A DNA stretch of 64,000 bases from Virgisporangium aliadipatigenens. GTDB lineage: Bacteria; Actinomycetota; Actinomycetes; Mycobacteriales; Micromonosporaceae. Shown here piece by piece: positions 48,660 through 61,409 of the stretch. The position numbers and the translations under genes were made by a program. Positions within the stretch are counted from its first letter, which is position 1, and each line of letters opens with the position of its first letter. The stretch lies in the NCBI RefSeq assembly GCF_016863615.1, contig NZ_BOPF01000045.1, forward strand, positions 1-64,000, given 5' to 3'. The notes beneath the pieces are model-generated. The model did no database searches, was not told the origin of the DNA, and saw only the letters and a list, made by a program, of their open reading frames with translations.

Positions 48660-51405
48660 GACGGTGCATAAAGGTCCGCCGCACGGCCGGGCGGACCAGC
48701 TGAAGCTGATCGCGGCGCTGCTCACCGGCGCCGCCCAGGGCAGCGGCGGGGCGCTGGTGATCCAGGGCGACGCCGGCGCCGGCAAGACCACCCTCCTGGG
48801 CGCGGACGTGCCCGACACCCCCACCTTCCGGACCCTGCACGCCTCGGGCAACGAGGACGAGTCCGCACTCCCCCACGCCGCGCTGCACGCCCTGCTGCGC
48901 CCCGTTCTGGACCGGCGCGCCGAGCTCCCGCCCGAGCCGGCCGCCGCCCTGGACGGCATCTGCGGCGGCGCCCGTCCCGCGCCGCTCACCCTCTGCCTCG
49001 CCACGCTCGCCCTCCTCACGCACGTGGCCGCCGAGCAGCCCGTCCTGTGCCGGGTCGACGACCTCCAGTGGCTCGACCCCGAGTCGCTGCAGGTGCTCGC
49101 GTTCGTCGCCCGGCGCCTCGGCGGCGAACGCGTCGCCATGCTCTTCGGCGTCGACGAGGACGAGGGCGCACCAGCGGCCGGCATCCCCGGTGTGGCCACC
49201 GTCCGGCTGCCCGAGATCACGCCCGACGCGGGGCACGCCATCCTCGCCGACCTGCTGCCCGAGGGGCTGCCCGGAGACGTCGCCGGCGCCCTGGTCAAGC
49301 TCGCCGCCGGCAACCCGGGCGCGCTGGCCGACCTCGCCCGTTCGCTGACGCCCGAGCAGCGCCGCGGCGACACTCCCCCGCCGCCGACGCTGCCCGGTGA
49401 CAGCCCGCTGCGCGCCCGGTACCGCGCCCGCCTCGCGCGGCTCGGTCCCGACACCCGCCGGCTGTTGCTGCTCGCCGCGGCGGACCCCGACCTCGACGTG
49501 CGCGAGCTGATCGCGGCCGCCGACGCCGCCGACACGGACATCTCCTCGTTGGAACCGGCAGAGGCCGCCGGCCTCATCCGTGCCGACGGGGCCGCGCTCG
49601 CGTTCCGCCAGCCGCTGCTGCGCTCGGTGACCTACTTCGAGGCGACCGTCGCCCAGCGCCGCGACGCGCACCGGCTGCTGGCGCGCACGCTCGACCGGCG
49701 GGTCCATCCGCTGCGCCGCGACCTGCACCTGGCGGCCGCCGCCTCCGGACCCGACCCGGCGCTGGCCGCCGCCCTGGAACGGGCCGCCCACCGCGCCGGC
49801 CCCGCCCACGCCGCCGCCTCCCTGGCCCTCGAGCGCGCCGCCGAACTGAGCGCCGACCCGCCGGCCGCGGCAGCCGACCTCGTCGACGCGGCACACGCCG
49901 CCTGGCTCGCCGGCGAACCGCACCGGGCCCGGCTGCTGCTGCGGCGCATCCGCCGGGGCGCGGCGACCGATCTCCTGCTGGCGCGCGCCGAACTTCTCGC
50001 CGGGGAGATCGAACTGCGGGCCGGCGTCGCCGCCAACGCGCACCAGATGCTCATGTCGGCCGCCCGCAAGCTCGGCACCGACGATCCCGTTCGGGCCGTG
50101 GACGCGCTGATCCTGGCCGGCGAGGCGCTCACCCAGGCCGGTAACCACGCCGAGTATCCCCGCGTCGCGCGGCTCGCCGCCGAACTGCGCGGCCCCGACC
50201 CGGCCCCCGCCCAGGAGCTGCGCTTCGCCTACATCGCCGGCGCGGACGCGATGTTCCGCGGCGACCAGGCCGGCGCGCGGGGGCCGCTGACCCGGGTGGT
50301 CACCCGCGCGCCGTTCCTCGACGACGCGCCGGTGCTGATGCGCGCCGCGATGGCGGCCATCCTGCTCGGCGACCCGGCCAAGGCGCACCAGCTCGCGGCG
50401 CAGGCCGTCGTCGTGGCGCGCGCCGCCGGCGACGCCGTCACGGTGCCGCACGCGCTGGAGTTCACGGCGTTCGCGGACGTGGCGCTCGGACGTTCGGAGG
50501 CGGCGGTCGAGGCGGCGGCGGAGGGGCTGCACCTGGCGCGCGCCACCGGGCAGGAGAACCTGGCCGCCAACCACCTGAGCACCCTCGCCCTGCTCGCCGC
50601 GATGGCCGCCGACCGGGAGACCTGCCTCGCGCGGGTGCGGGACGCCCGGGCCCGGGCCATCGTCGCGGGGCTCGGGCAGCCGCAGGCGTTCTGCGACTGG
50701 GCGCTGGCCGTGCTCGACCTGTCGGAGGGCCGGGCCGCTGCCGCCATGACCCGCCTCCAGGGGCTCATGTGGACCACCACCGGTCACGGCAGCCCGGTCA
50801 TCCAGGTCCCCGCGACCCTGCACCTCGTCGAGGCGGCGGCGCGCTGCGGCGAGCAGGAGATCGCGCGCGACGCGCTGAACCTCTTCACCGGCTGGGCGCA
50901 GACCACCGGCAACGCCACGTGGCTCGCGCTCGCCGCCCGCAGCCGGGCACTGCTCGCCACCGGTGAGGGTGAGGCGGAGAAGTACTTCCGGGAGGCGCTC
51001 AAACAGCACCTGACCAGCGAGTCGCCGCTGTTCCGGGCGCATACGGAGCTGCTGTTCGGCCAGGAGCTGCGCCGCCGCCGCCGGCCCGGGGTCGCCCGCG
51101 AACACCTGCGCAGCGCGCTGGAGACGTTCCGCCAGCTCGAGGCGAAGCCGTACATCGACCAGGCGGCGGCGGAGCTGCGCGCGGCCGGCGAGCACATCGA
51201 ACCGCGCCAGGTCGCCGTCGCCGGAAGCCTTACGCCGCAACAGGTTCAGATCGCGCAGCTGGTCGCCGACGGGGCCACCAACCGGGAGGTGGCGGCGCAG
51301 ATGTTCCTGAGCACCCGCACGGTCGACCACCACCTGCGCAACATCTTCGCGCGGCTGGGCGTGCGCTCCCGCACCGAGCTGGCCCGCCTGATGGCGGCCG
51401 CCTAG
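48646..51405 (+). CDS. Large LuxR-type ATPase regulator (LAL family)
   Basis: 919 residues. Walker A is VIQGDAGAGKTTLL (about 35-48), Walker B-like VDDLQWLDPESLQVLAFVARRL near 130-150. A long middle part of helical TPR-like repeats (about 400-820, Ala-rich pairs such as DPALAAALERAAHRAG) follows. The C-terminal LuxR/GerE helix-turn-helix is GSLTPQQVQIAQLVADGATNREVAAQMFLSTRTVDHHLRNIFARLGVRSRTELARLM. LAL proteins are positive regulators of catabolism or secondary metabolism. Its position after the PaaX-like gene, with the upstream dyads, suggests it takes part in control of the catabolic block, but this is inferred. The ATG at 48646 is close to the P-loop start typical of the family. Confidence 0.92.
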   Translation: MLYASTVHKGPPHGRADQLKLIAALLTGAAQGSGGALVIQGDAGAGKTTLLGADVPDTPTFRTLHASGNEDESALPHAALHALLRPVLDRRAELPPEPAAALDGICGGARPAPLTLCLATLALLTHVAAEQPVLCRVDDLQWLDPESLQVLAFVARRLGGERVAMLFGVDEDEGAPAAGIPGVATVRLPEITPDAGHAILADLLPEGLPGDVAGALVKLAAGNPGALADLARSLTPEQRRGDTPPPPTLPGDSPLRARYRARLARLGPDTRRLLLLAAADPDLDVRELIAAADAADTDISSLEPAEAAGLIRADGAALAFRQPLLRSVTYFEATVAQRRDAHRLLARTLDRRVHPLRRDLHLAAAASGPDPALAAALERAAHRAGPAHAAASLALERAAELSADPPAAAADLVDAAHAAWLAGEPHRARLLLRRIRRGAATDLLLARAELLAGEIELRAGVAANAHQMLMSAARKLGTDDPVRAVDALILAGEALTQAGNHAEYPRVARLAAELRGPDPAPAQELRFAYIAGADAMFRGDQAGARGPLTRVVTRAPFLDDAPVLMRAAMAAILLGDPAKAHQLAAQAVVVARAAGDAVTVPHALEFTAFADVALGRSEAAVEAAAEGLHLARATGQENLAANHLSTLALLAAMAADRETCLARVRDARARAIVAGLGQPQAFCDWALAVLDLSEGRAAAAMTRLQGLMWTTTGHGSPVIQVPATLHLVEAAARCGEQEIARDALNLFTGWAQTTGNATWLALAARSRALLATGEGEAEKYFREALKQHLTSESPLFRAHTELLFGQELRRRRRPGVAREHLRSALETFRQLEAKPYIDQAAAELRAAGEHIEPRQVAVAGSLTPQQVQIAQLVADGATNREVAAQMFLSTRTVDHHLRNIFARLGVRSRTELARLMAAA

Positions 51406-51785
51406 CGATCTCCGAGTTCGGCGACGGCGGCGTCGAGGACCACCCGGTGGCGGTCGACGTCGCCGTCCGTCGTGGCCGGGCTCATCAGGGACATGTTGTG
51501 GAACGGCGTCAGCAGCACACCCCGGTTCGCCAGATAGACGTGGAGGTAGTCCTCCAGTTCGGGATCGGCCGCGGCGGCGGCTTCCCCACCGGTGCGCGGC
51601 GCCGGGTCGGCGAACCGGTACTCGACCCGCGCACCGAGCCGGCTGACCGACCACGGCAGCCGATGACTGTCCACAATGGACCGCACCCCGGCCGCGAACC
51701 GGTCCGCGACGGCCACCATCCCCGCGAACGCCTCCGCCGTCAGCACCTCGGTGAGCGTGGCCCGCGCGGCGGCGCTCGACAGCGT
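51402..51785 (-). pseudogene. C-terminal remnant of a class III (fold-type I) aminotransferase
   Basis: About 128 codons read SSAAARATLTEVLTAEAFAGM, ADRFAAGVRSIVDSHRLPWSVSRLGARVEYRF, then RTGGEAAAAADPELEDYLHVYLANRGVLLTPFHNMSLMSPATTDGDVDRHRVV, the characteristic end of glutamate-1-semialdehyde-type or omega-aminotransferases. The PLP-lysine domain and everything upstream are missing; the open frame upstream of about 51785 reads as unrelated sequence. No start or ribosome binding site is evident. Its stop overlaps the LuxR-type stop. It is a decayed gene. Confidence 0.75.
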
Positions 51786-52156
51786 CCACCAGGTCCAGAC
51801 CGGTGCGACCGTCCAATGTGGACGCCAGCGCGGCGCCAGCCCGTCGAGGTCGTTGTACTCGGCCACCCGGCTGGTCAGCCGCACGTCGCACGGGGCGCCC
51901 ACGTTGCCCTCGCGGCTGTGCGGCAGCCCGAACCGGCGCGCCAAACCAGCCCCGCTGCGCGTCCGACCTCGTGCACGGGTCTTTGTGGTAGACGCGCGGG
52001 AGGGAAATCGAGCGCCGGGGACGGGCGGGCGGTGACCGGGACAGCTGGACGCGAGCGTGGCAGCGTAGGCCCGAAGGGCCCAGTGGTGCGGCCCGGGAGG
52101 CAACGGTCATGCCCCCGACGGGCCTGCGAAACAAAGCTCTGGAAGTTTCTGAAGAT
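51786..52156. other. Gene-free stretch upstream of the aminotransferase remnant
   Basis: About 370 bases with frames that stay open only by G+C bias. I see no homology or start signals in it; it may be residue of the lost gene. It holds near-copies of the iterated palindrome at 51812-51822 (TCCAATGTGGA); another lies in the remnant at 51670-51680. Confidence 0.5.
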
Positions 52157-52205
52157 GGCCCGCGAGCGCGGCCGGGCGTCGGCGAACGCGCCGCGCTCGC
52201 GGGCC
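52157..52205 (-). terminator. Strong hairpin downstream of the GDPD gene
   Basis: GGCCCGCGAGCGCGGC (52157-52172) pairs perfectly with GCCGCGCTCGCGGGCC (52190-52205), a 16-bp stem with a 17-base loop, 48 bp after the stop of the minus-strand phosphodiesterase gene. Confidence 0.8.
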
Positions 52206-52253
52206 AGGAGAAAGGTCAGTCGCTTCCGATCCACCATCCCCACATGATGCGGC

Positions 52254-53339
52254 TCAGCCGCGGGCGAGGACGCCGATGTCGGGGGTGTCGGTGAAGAAGC
52301 CGTCGATCCCGGTCCCGAGGAACACCTGGATCTCGTCGATCGCCCTGCCGTAGGCGGCGGGGTCGGCGCCGACGCGCAGATTCGCCGGGAGGAACTGGTT
52401 CTCCGGGCGGAACGTGTACGGGTGCACCAGCAGGCCGGCGGCGTGCGCGTCGCGCACCAGCGACGTCGGCGCGGCGAGCGAACCGTCGGCGTTGCGCGGG
52501 ATCACCAGGCCCTTCTCCGGGCCGATCCCGTCGATCGTGCGGCTCAGTTCCTGCAGCCCGGCCGGCGACAGGTACTCGGCGTAGGTCTTCGGGTCGTTGA
52601 ACGGGCTGCCCGCACCCGCCAGGAAGACCAGCGGTACCCGCACCTTCAGCTCGGTGCGCAGCCGCCTCAGGTTGACGAACTCGAACGACTGCACGAACAC
52701 CGGCGCGTCCGACCTGTTCAGACCGTGCCGGCGCAGCCGCTCGACCAGCGGCTCCTCCAGCGGCAGCCCGATCGAACGGAAGTACGTCGGGTGCTTCGTC
52801 TCCGGGTAGACGCCGATCTCGCGGTCCAGTTCGCGGGAGAGCCGGGCGCGCAGCTCCAGCACCTCGTCGAGGGTCGGCACCTGGAACCGGCCGTCGTACA
52901 GCGTGTTGCGCTGGCGCACGGCGGGCAGGCGTTCGACCGCGCGCAGGCTCTTCAGCTCGGCCAGCGTGAAGTCCTCGGTGAACCAGCCGCTGATCGCCAC
53001 CCCGTCGATCGTCTTCGTGGTGCGCCGGCCCGCGAACTCCGCGCGCGTCGCGACGTCGGTCGTCCCGGAGATCTCGTTCTCGTGGCGGGCCACCAGGACC
53101 CGGTCCTTCGTGGCGACCAGGTCCGGCTCGATGAAGTCGGCGCCCGTGCGGGCGGCCAGTTCGTACGAGGCGAGCGTGTGCTCCGGGCGGTATCCGCTGG
53201 CCCCGCGGTGCCCGATGACCAGCGGCCGGCGCGGCCGGGGTGCGCCCGCGCTCGCCGGGTCGCCCGCGAACGTCACACCGGCGGCGGCACCACCGGCGGC
53301 GAGCGCGGTCATGGTGAGGAGTGTTCGACGGTTCGTCAC
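52254..53339 (-). CDS. glpQ: Secreted glycerophosphodiester phosphodiesterase (GDPD family)
   Basis: 361 residues. The N-terminus VTNRRTLLTMTALAAGGAAAGVTFA is a twin-arginine-like signal with an Ala-rich stretch, so it is exported. The active site is VIGHRGASGYRPEHT (His44 and His54) with metal ligands in FIEPDLVATKDRVLVARHENEI. GVYPETKHPTYF and VFVQSFEFVNLRRL are further GlpQ landmarks. It hydrolyses glycerophosphodiesters from lipids or teichoic acid-like polymers to glycerol-3-phosphate, commonly under phosphate limitation; no Pho box was sought successfully. Transcribed alone, ending in a strong hairpin. A GTG start at 53339 is used. Confidence 0.93.
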   Translation of the reverse strand: MTNRRTLLTMTALAAGGAAAGVTFAGDPASAGAPRPRRPLVIGHRGASGYRPEHTLASYELAARTGADFIEPDLVATKDRVLVARHENEISGTTDVATRAEFAGRRTTKTIDGVAISGWFTEDFTLAELKSLRAVERLPAVRQRNTLYDGRFQVPTLDEVLELRARLSRELDREIGVYPETKHPTYFRSIGLPLEEPLVERLRRHGLNRSDAPVFVQSFEFVNLRRLRTELKVRVPLVFLAGAGSPFNDPKTYAEYLSPAGLQELSRTIDGIGPEKGLVIPRNADGSLAAPTSLVRDAHAAGLLVHPYTFRPENQFLPANLRVGADPAAYGRAIDEIQVFLGTGIDGFFTDTPDIGVLARG

Positions 53340-53458
53340 GCATCGAGTTCATTGGATCCGGTGATCCAATACAAGAACGTGTCGTGTACTGCCGTGGACG
53401 AGGTCCGGTCAGGCAGTGGACGGGCCGCCCCGGGGGCGTACCGTCTCGACCGTGACCG

Positions 53459-53758
53459 TCAACGCCGGAGCGCGGCAGCGCGCGTCGCCCGACGCTTCTG
53501 CGCCAGCCGGGTGAGGTAGACCAACGCGGCGCCGAGCACCCCGATGTCGTCCAGGTACACCGGGTCCGGCAGCAGGTCCACCGGCAGGATCGTGTACGCC
53601 AGCGCCCCGTAGAACGCCACGTTGCCGCCGAGGCCCAGCGCACCGAGATCGCGCTTGGTGCGCACCAGCTTGATCGCGAGCTTGACCGCGAAGTACAGCG
53701 TCACCACGCCGACCACGGCGAGCACCACGCCGATCGCGATCCACTGCTCCTTCGACAT
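53459..53758 (-). CDS. DUF1232 (YkvA-like) small membrane protein
   Basis: 99 residues from the ATG at 53758. One N-terminal helix (WIAIGVVLAVVGVVTLYFAVKLAIKL) is followed by the conserved DUF1232 core VAFYGALAYTILPVDLLPDPVYLDDIGVLGAALVYLTRLAQKRR, with its typical PVDLLPD and DD motifs. The family is widespread and of unknown function. It stands alone. The ribosome binding site is weak, but the N-terminus upstream of residue 38 in the longer frame is not conserved-looking. Confidence 0.88.
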   Translation of the reverse strand: MSKEQWIAIGVVLAVVGVVTLYFAVKLAIKLVRTKRDLGALGLGGNVAFYGALAYTILPVDLLPDPVYLDDIGVLGAALVYLTRLAQKRRATRAAALRR

Positions 53759-53887
53759 GCGAAAACCGTAACCCGCTCCCCGCCCGGTCGCACGACACGC
53801 GCAATCGATCTTTCGCACCGGGTCATCCGGGCGGGCCGTTCGTCCGAACACCCTGCATGGGCACCGCACACATCGATGGAGACCGGG

Positions 53888-54838
53888 ATGACCTCATCCG
53901 CGCATCCGGACGACCTGCTCGGGGCATACGCGACGGGATCCTGCACACCGGAGGAGACCACCCGGGTCGCGACGCACGCGGCGGCCTGCGACGCCTGTAC
54001 CGCGGAGATCGAAAAATTGGCTGACGCGGCCCGCTGGATCGGTGCCGGCCACGCGGAGGTGCCGCTCCCCCAGGGCCTCAAGGCGCGTGTGCTCTCGGCG
54101 GCGTTCCAGGCCCGGCCGGCCCGCGAACCGGCGACCGGCGTGCACCTCGATCCCTACGTGGTGCAGGTGACGGCGTTCGGGCGGCTGATCGCCGGCCTCG
54201 ACGAGCCGGAGTGGCTGCTGCCGACCGGGCCCTACACCAGCGTCCGCGAGATGGTCGGGCACCTCACCGGCAACGACCGGCTGGTCGCCGCCGACCTCGG
54301 GCTCTCCGCCGGGACGCGCGGCTGGCAGGAGCAGGCGGACGAACTGCTGCGCGCCGTCGCCGGTTCCGACACGCGCATCCTCGCCCGGCCCGTGCGCCTG
54401 GCCGGCGGCGGCGTCAAGGCGCCGCTGCGCGACGCGCTGACGCAGCGGGCGTTCGAGACGTGGATCCACGCCGACGACATCCGGGTGGCGCTGCGGCTGC
54501 CGGTCGAGGCGCCGCCGCCCGAGCACGTCGCGCGGATCGTCGAGTTCGGGCTGCGGCTGCTGCCCGGTGCGATGGACGCCGCCGGGCGGGCCCACCCGGG
54601 TCGGTGCGCCCGGCTCGTGCTCACCGGGGCCGGCGGGGGTGAGCATGTCGTTCCGCTGGCGGCGCGCGGGTCGTGCGTCGGCGGTCCCGAGGCGGCGGAG
54701 ATCGTGCTGCCGGCCGTGCGGTTCTGCCGGCTGATGGCCGGTCGGGCTGCTGCGGGGGAACGGGACCTGCGGATCACCGGCGACCACGCGGTCGCGGCCG
54801 ACGTGCTCGCCGTCGCGGCCACGCTGGGATGTGACTGA
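53888..54838 (+). CDS. Anti-sigma factor: zf-HC2 zinc finger plus mycothiol maleylpyruvate isomerase-like domain
   Basis: 316 residues from the ATG at 53888 (GGAG six bases upstream; an in-frame ATG at 53876 has none). The first 50 residues form the anti-sigma zinc-binding module HPDDLLGAYATGSCTPEETTRVATHAAACDACTAEI, with H-x3-C-x2-C. The rest (about 90-310) is a DinB-like mycothiol-dependent metalloenzyme fold (TAFGRLIAGLDEPEWLL, YTSVREMVGHLTGNDRLVAADL, TWIHADDIRVALRLP). Such fusions are thought to sense thiol/redox state and to bind the cognate ECF sigma factor. It lies directly upstream of, and overlaps by eight bases, the sigma gene; the usual order is the reverse. Confidence 0.85.
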   Translation: MTSSAHPDDLLGAYATGSCTPEETTRVATHAAACDACTAEIEKLADAARWIGAGHAEVPLPQGLKARVLSAAFQARPAREPATGVHLDPYVVQVTAFGRLIAGLDEPEWLLPTGPYTSVREMVGHLTGNDRLVAADLGLSAGTRGWQEQADELLRAVAGSDTRILARPVRLAGGGVKAPLRDALTQRAFETWIHADDIRVALRLPVEAPPPEHVARIVEFGLRLLPGAMDAAGRAHPGRCARLVLTGAGGGEHVVPLAARGSCVGGPEAAEIVLPAVRFCRLMAGRAAAGERDLRITGDHAVAADVLAVAATLGCD

Positions 54839-55454
54839 CATGGCCAACCCGACCCGCGACACCGACGGCCGGCTGCGCGAGGGCCTCATGGCCGGCAACG
54901 AGCACGCCCTGGCCGAGGCGTACGACGGGCACGCGACCGCCGTCTACGGGCTGGCGCTGCGGATCACCAACGATCACGGCGTCGCCGAGGACATCGTCCA
55001 GGACGTCTTCCTCGACCTGTGGCAGCGCCCCGAACGGTACGACCCCGACGCCGCCTCGATGCGCGGCTGGCTGTGCATGATCGGCCGGCGGCGCGCCATC
55101 GACTGGCTGCGCCGGCAGGTCACCCGGGACAAGTACGCGCTGATCCTCGCCGGCGGCCCGCCGACCGTGGCGACCGTCGAGGAGGACGTGATCGCGGCGA
55201 CCGTGCTGAAGGTGGTCCGGTCGGCCGTTCACGACCTGCCGACGCCGCACCGCGAGGCGATCGCGCTGGCCTACTACTACGGGCTGACGTACCGGGAGGT
55301 CGCCCAGCGGCTCCAGATTCCCGAGGGAACGGCCAAGTCACGGCTGCGCAGCGGGCTGCGCCGGATAGCCGACCGGCTGTCGGCGGCCGGGTTCGGCGCT
55401 CAGGCGGCCGGGTTCGGTACCCGGGTGGAAACCTCTCAGCTACCGGGCGGCTGA
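54831..55454 (+). CDS. ECF-type RNA polymerase sigma factor
   Basis: 207 residues from the GTG at 54831 (an in-frame ATG at 54840 is an alternative). Region 2 is LAEAYDGHATAVYGLALRITNDHGVAEDIVQDVFLDLWQRPERYD, then WLCMIGRRRAIDWLRR; region 4 is LPTPHREAIALAYYYGLTYREVAQRLQIPEGTAKSRLRSGLRRI. It belongs to the ECF groups paired with soluble zf-HC2 anti-sigma factors. The preceding gene is its probable anti-sigma factor, translationally coupled. The C-terminal tail repeats FGAQAAGFGTR. Confidence 0.93.
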   Translation: MTDMANPTRDTDGRLREGLMAGNEHALAEAYDGHATAVYGLALRITNDHGVAEDIVQDVFLDLWQRPERYDPDAASMRGWLCMIGRRRAIDWLRRQVTRDKYALILAGGPPTVATVEEDVIAATVLKVVRSAVHDLPTPHREAIALAYYYGLTYREVAQRLQIPEGTAKSRLRSGLRRIADRLSAAGFGAQAAGFGTRVETSQLPGG

Positions 55455-55469
55455 GCCGATGGCAGCGGC

Positions 55470-56117
55470 GTGGACGGTTTGCCGGGAGTGGAGACCAGGA
55501 TCGCGGAGATCCGCGCCAAGCTCGCGATGGTGGGGCAGGGGCTCGCGCCCGCGCCGTTCGGTGCCCCGCACGGGGTGATCCCCGACCTGGGCACCTTTCC
55601 CACCAAGTACGCCCAGGCGCTCTACGAGACGAACGCCACCTCCGACTACGCGCCGCAGATGAACCTCGACGGGTTCGGCGCGCGCGGCGTCGGCGGCCTC
55701 AACGGCGACGGTGTGCCCGCGGCGCTCGCCGCCTACGGCAACGGCAAGATCCCGATGAACGCCCTCGCACCGGTCGGGAGCACCGGCCACCGGCTCTGGG
55801 CCCCGGCCGCCACCGCCCTGGAACAGCTGATGGCGACGGCCCGTCGCAACGGCGTGCAGATCGGGATCTCCGACTCGTACCGTTCCTATCCGGAGCAGGT
55901 CGACGTGGCGCGCCGCAAGGGGCTGTACAAGAACGGCGGCCTGGCGGCGGTGCCCGGAACGAGCGATCACGGCTGGGGCATGGCGGTGGACCTGGACCTG
56001 GGTGACCGCGCCCAGGCCTGGATGCAGGCGAACGCCGCCCGCTTCGGCTTCCGGGCCGACACGCCGCGGGAGCCGTGGCACTGGGCCTACAAGCCGGCGG
56101 CGCGCTCGGACAGGTAG
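55470..56117 (+). CDS. M15-family D-alanyl-D-alanine carboxypeptidase (VanY-like)
   Basis: 215 residues. Zn ligands and active site: GTSDHGWGMAVDLDL (S-x-H-x-x-G-x-A-x-D) and EPWHWAYKP, with SDSYRSYPEQVDVARRKG as the substrate-binding motif. It cleaves D-Ala-D-Ala dipeptide bonds in peptidoglycan. No signal peptide is visible from the GTG at 55470, so either the true start lies elsewhere or export is non-classical. It starts 15 bases after the sigma gene stop and could be cotranscribed. Its last 31 bases overlap the convergent ECF42-type sigma gene. Confidence 0.87.
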   Translation: MDGLPGVETRIAEIRAKLAMVGQGLAPAPFGAPHGVIPDLGTFPTKYAQALYETNATSDYAPQMNLDGFGARGVGGLNGDGVPAALAAYGNGKIPMNALAPVGSTGHRLWAPAATALEQLMATARRNGVQIGISDSYRSYPEQVDVARRKGLYKNGGLAAVPGTSDHGWGMAVDLDLGDRAQAWMQANAARFGFRADTPREPWHWAYKPAARSDR

Positions 56118-57262
56118 CGGCGCTCGGGGAGGCTGGTCGTGAGGCGGGCCGCGGTCCGGTAGGCGGCCCGCGCCGCGTCCAGGTCGCCGGCCCGCTCCAG
56201 CAGGTGGGCGCGCGTCGCCTCCAGGCGGTGGTGGCCCTTCAGCCGGTCGTCCTCGCCCAGCTTCGCCAGCAGCGCCAGCCCCTCCTCCGGCCCGTCGGCC
56301 ATCGCGACGGCGATCGCGTGGTTGAGCGACACCATCGGGTTGGGCGCCAGCCGGCCGAGCACCTCGTAGAGCGCCACGATCTGCGGCCAGTCGGTCTCCT
56401 TCGCCGTGGCCGCCTCGGCGTGCACGGCCGCGATCGCCGCCTGGAGCTGGTACGGGCCGATCGGGGCGTTCGCCATGGTGCGGGTGATCAGGTCGATGCC
56501 CTCGTCCACCATCGCCCGGTCCCAGCGGGTGCGGTCCTGGTCGGCGAGCGGGACGAGGGTGCCATCGGGCGTCGTGCGGGCGGCGCTGCGGGCCTCGGTC
56601 AGCAGCATCAGCGCCAGCAGGCCGGCGACCTCGCCCTCGTCGGGGCGCAGCCGGTGCACCTCGCGGGTGAGCCGGATCGCCTCGCCGGTCAGTTCGCCGA
56701 CATGCAGGTCGGGGCCGCTGGTCGCGGTGTAGCCCTCGTTGAAGATCAGGTACAGCACGTGCAGGACCGCGCCGAGCTGCCCGACCGCGCCGAAGGTCGC
56801 CCCCGCCTCCTTGATCTTCGACTTCGCACGGCTGATCCGCTGCGCCATGGTCGCCTCGGGTACCAGGAACGCCGCCGCGATCTGCGCCGTGCTCAACCCG
56901 CCGACGGCGCGCAGGGTCAGCGCGATCTGTGACGCCGGCGTCAGCGCGGGGTGGCAGCAGAGGACGAGCAGCGTCAGCGTGTCGTCCCGGTCGGGCACCT
57001 CGGTCTCGACCGGCGCCTGCGCGGCGAGGGCCAGTTCGCGGTTGCGGCGGGCCTGGTCGCTGCGCCACCGGTCGATCAGGCGGCGCGAGGCGACCGTGAT
57101 CAACCAGGCGCGCGGGTTGTCCGGCAGGCCCTCCTCGGGCCACTGCGCGGCGGCCGCGAGGAGGGCCTCCTGGACCGCCTCCTCGCAGGTGTCGAAGTGT
57201 CCGTACCGGCGCACCAGTGCACCGAGTACATGCGGGGTCGCCTCGCGTAACACCTGTTCCAC
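56087..57262 (-). CDS. ECF42-type RNA polymerase sigma factor with C-terminal TPR-like extension
   Basis: 391 residues from the GTG at 57262 (a TTG at 57280 is an alternative). Region 2 is [52 protein letters not shown], and region 4 [52 protein letters not shown]. About 220 further residues follow ([40 protein letters not shown] and helical repeats), the hallmark of ECF42. No anti-sigma factor is expected; these sigma factors are usually next to a DGPF/YCII-domain gene, which I do not find on either side. The extension is thought to control activity. Confidence 0.9.
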   Translation of the reverse strand: MEQVLREATPHVLGALVRRYGHFDTCEEAVQEALLAAAAQWPEEGLPDNPRAWLITVASRRLIDRWRSDQARRNRELALAAQAPVETEVPDRDDTLTLLVLCCHPALTPASQIALTLRAVGGLSTAQIAAAFLVPEATMAQRISRAKSKIKEAGATFGAVGQLGAVLHVLYLIFNEGYTATSGPDLHVGELTGEAIRLTREVHRLRPDEGEVAGLLALMLLTEARSAARTTPDGTLVPLADQDRTRWDRAMVDEGIDLITRTMANAPIGPYQLQAAIAAVHAEAATAKETDWPQIVALYEVLGRLAPNPMVSLNHAIAVAMADGPEEGLALLAKLGEDDRLKGHHRLEATRAHLLERAGDLDAARAAYRTAARLTTSLPERRYLSERAAGL

Positions 57263-57372
57263 GGGGCGAGCGTGCCACAAATCGATGTTGTAAGTGTCAC
57301 CCGGGACATCGCCCTCGGCGGCTCGATAGGCTGGCTCGTCACCCAGCCCGACGCCGAAGGATGGTCCACACC

Positions 57373-60903
<3,531 letters not shown>

Positions 60904-60998
60904 AGTTTTTGCGCCGGCCCGGTGGCAGCTCGGGTACCTCGGGGGGCTTACCGGTTGCGGGCCTCGACCTGCGGCGTGACCATGGGCACCCTGGTCGT

Positions 60999-61385
60999 AT
61001 GACGACCGTTTTGTACGCCGACGACGACTACGACCTGCGGGATCTTGCCGCGTTCAAGCTGGAGGGGGCCGGCTACACGGTCTTCACCGCGCCCGACGGG
61101 CGGACCGCGCTGGCGCTCGCCGAGAACGGCGGCATCGACGTCGTCCTGCTCGACGTCATGATGCCGGACACCGACGGCATCGAGGTGTGCCGCCGCCTGC
61201 GGGCGAACCCGGCGACCGCGGACGTGCCGATCGTGCTGCTCACCGCGGCCAGCAACCCGGCGGCGATCGAACGCGGCTACGAGGCCGGGGCCGACGACTA
61301 CATCCTGAAGCCGTTCAGCGTGCGGGAACTGCCGGGCCTCGTCGGCGCGGTCCAGCGGCGTCGCCGAAGCGCAACGTCCCTGTAA
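60999..61385 (+). CDS. Single-domain response regulator (CheY-like receiver)
   Basis: 128 residues. Acidic pocket ADDD (8-10), phosphoacceptor Asp52 in VVLLDVMMP, Thr in VLLTAAS and Lys in YILKPFS, so the receiver is complete. There is no output domain; it must act by protein interaction, or serve as a phosphate sink. No kinase gene adjoins it; the orphan GAF-PAS kinase at 7018-8703 is a possible but unproven partner, and the two chemoreceptors here make a chemotaxis role worth considering, although a CheY-like switch helix cannot be judged by eye. Confidence 0.93.
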   Translation: MTTVLYADDDYDLRDLAAFKLEGAGYTVFTAPDGRTALALAENGGIDVVLLDVMMPDTDGIEVCRRLRANPATADVPIVLLTAASNPAAIERGYEAGADDYILKPFSVRELPGLVGAVQRRRRSATSL

Positions 61386-61409
61386 CAAACAGCCTGACGA
61401 TGAAGAGGC

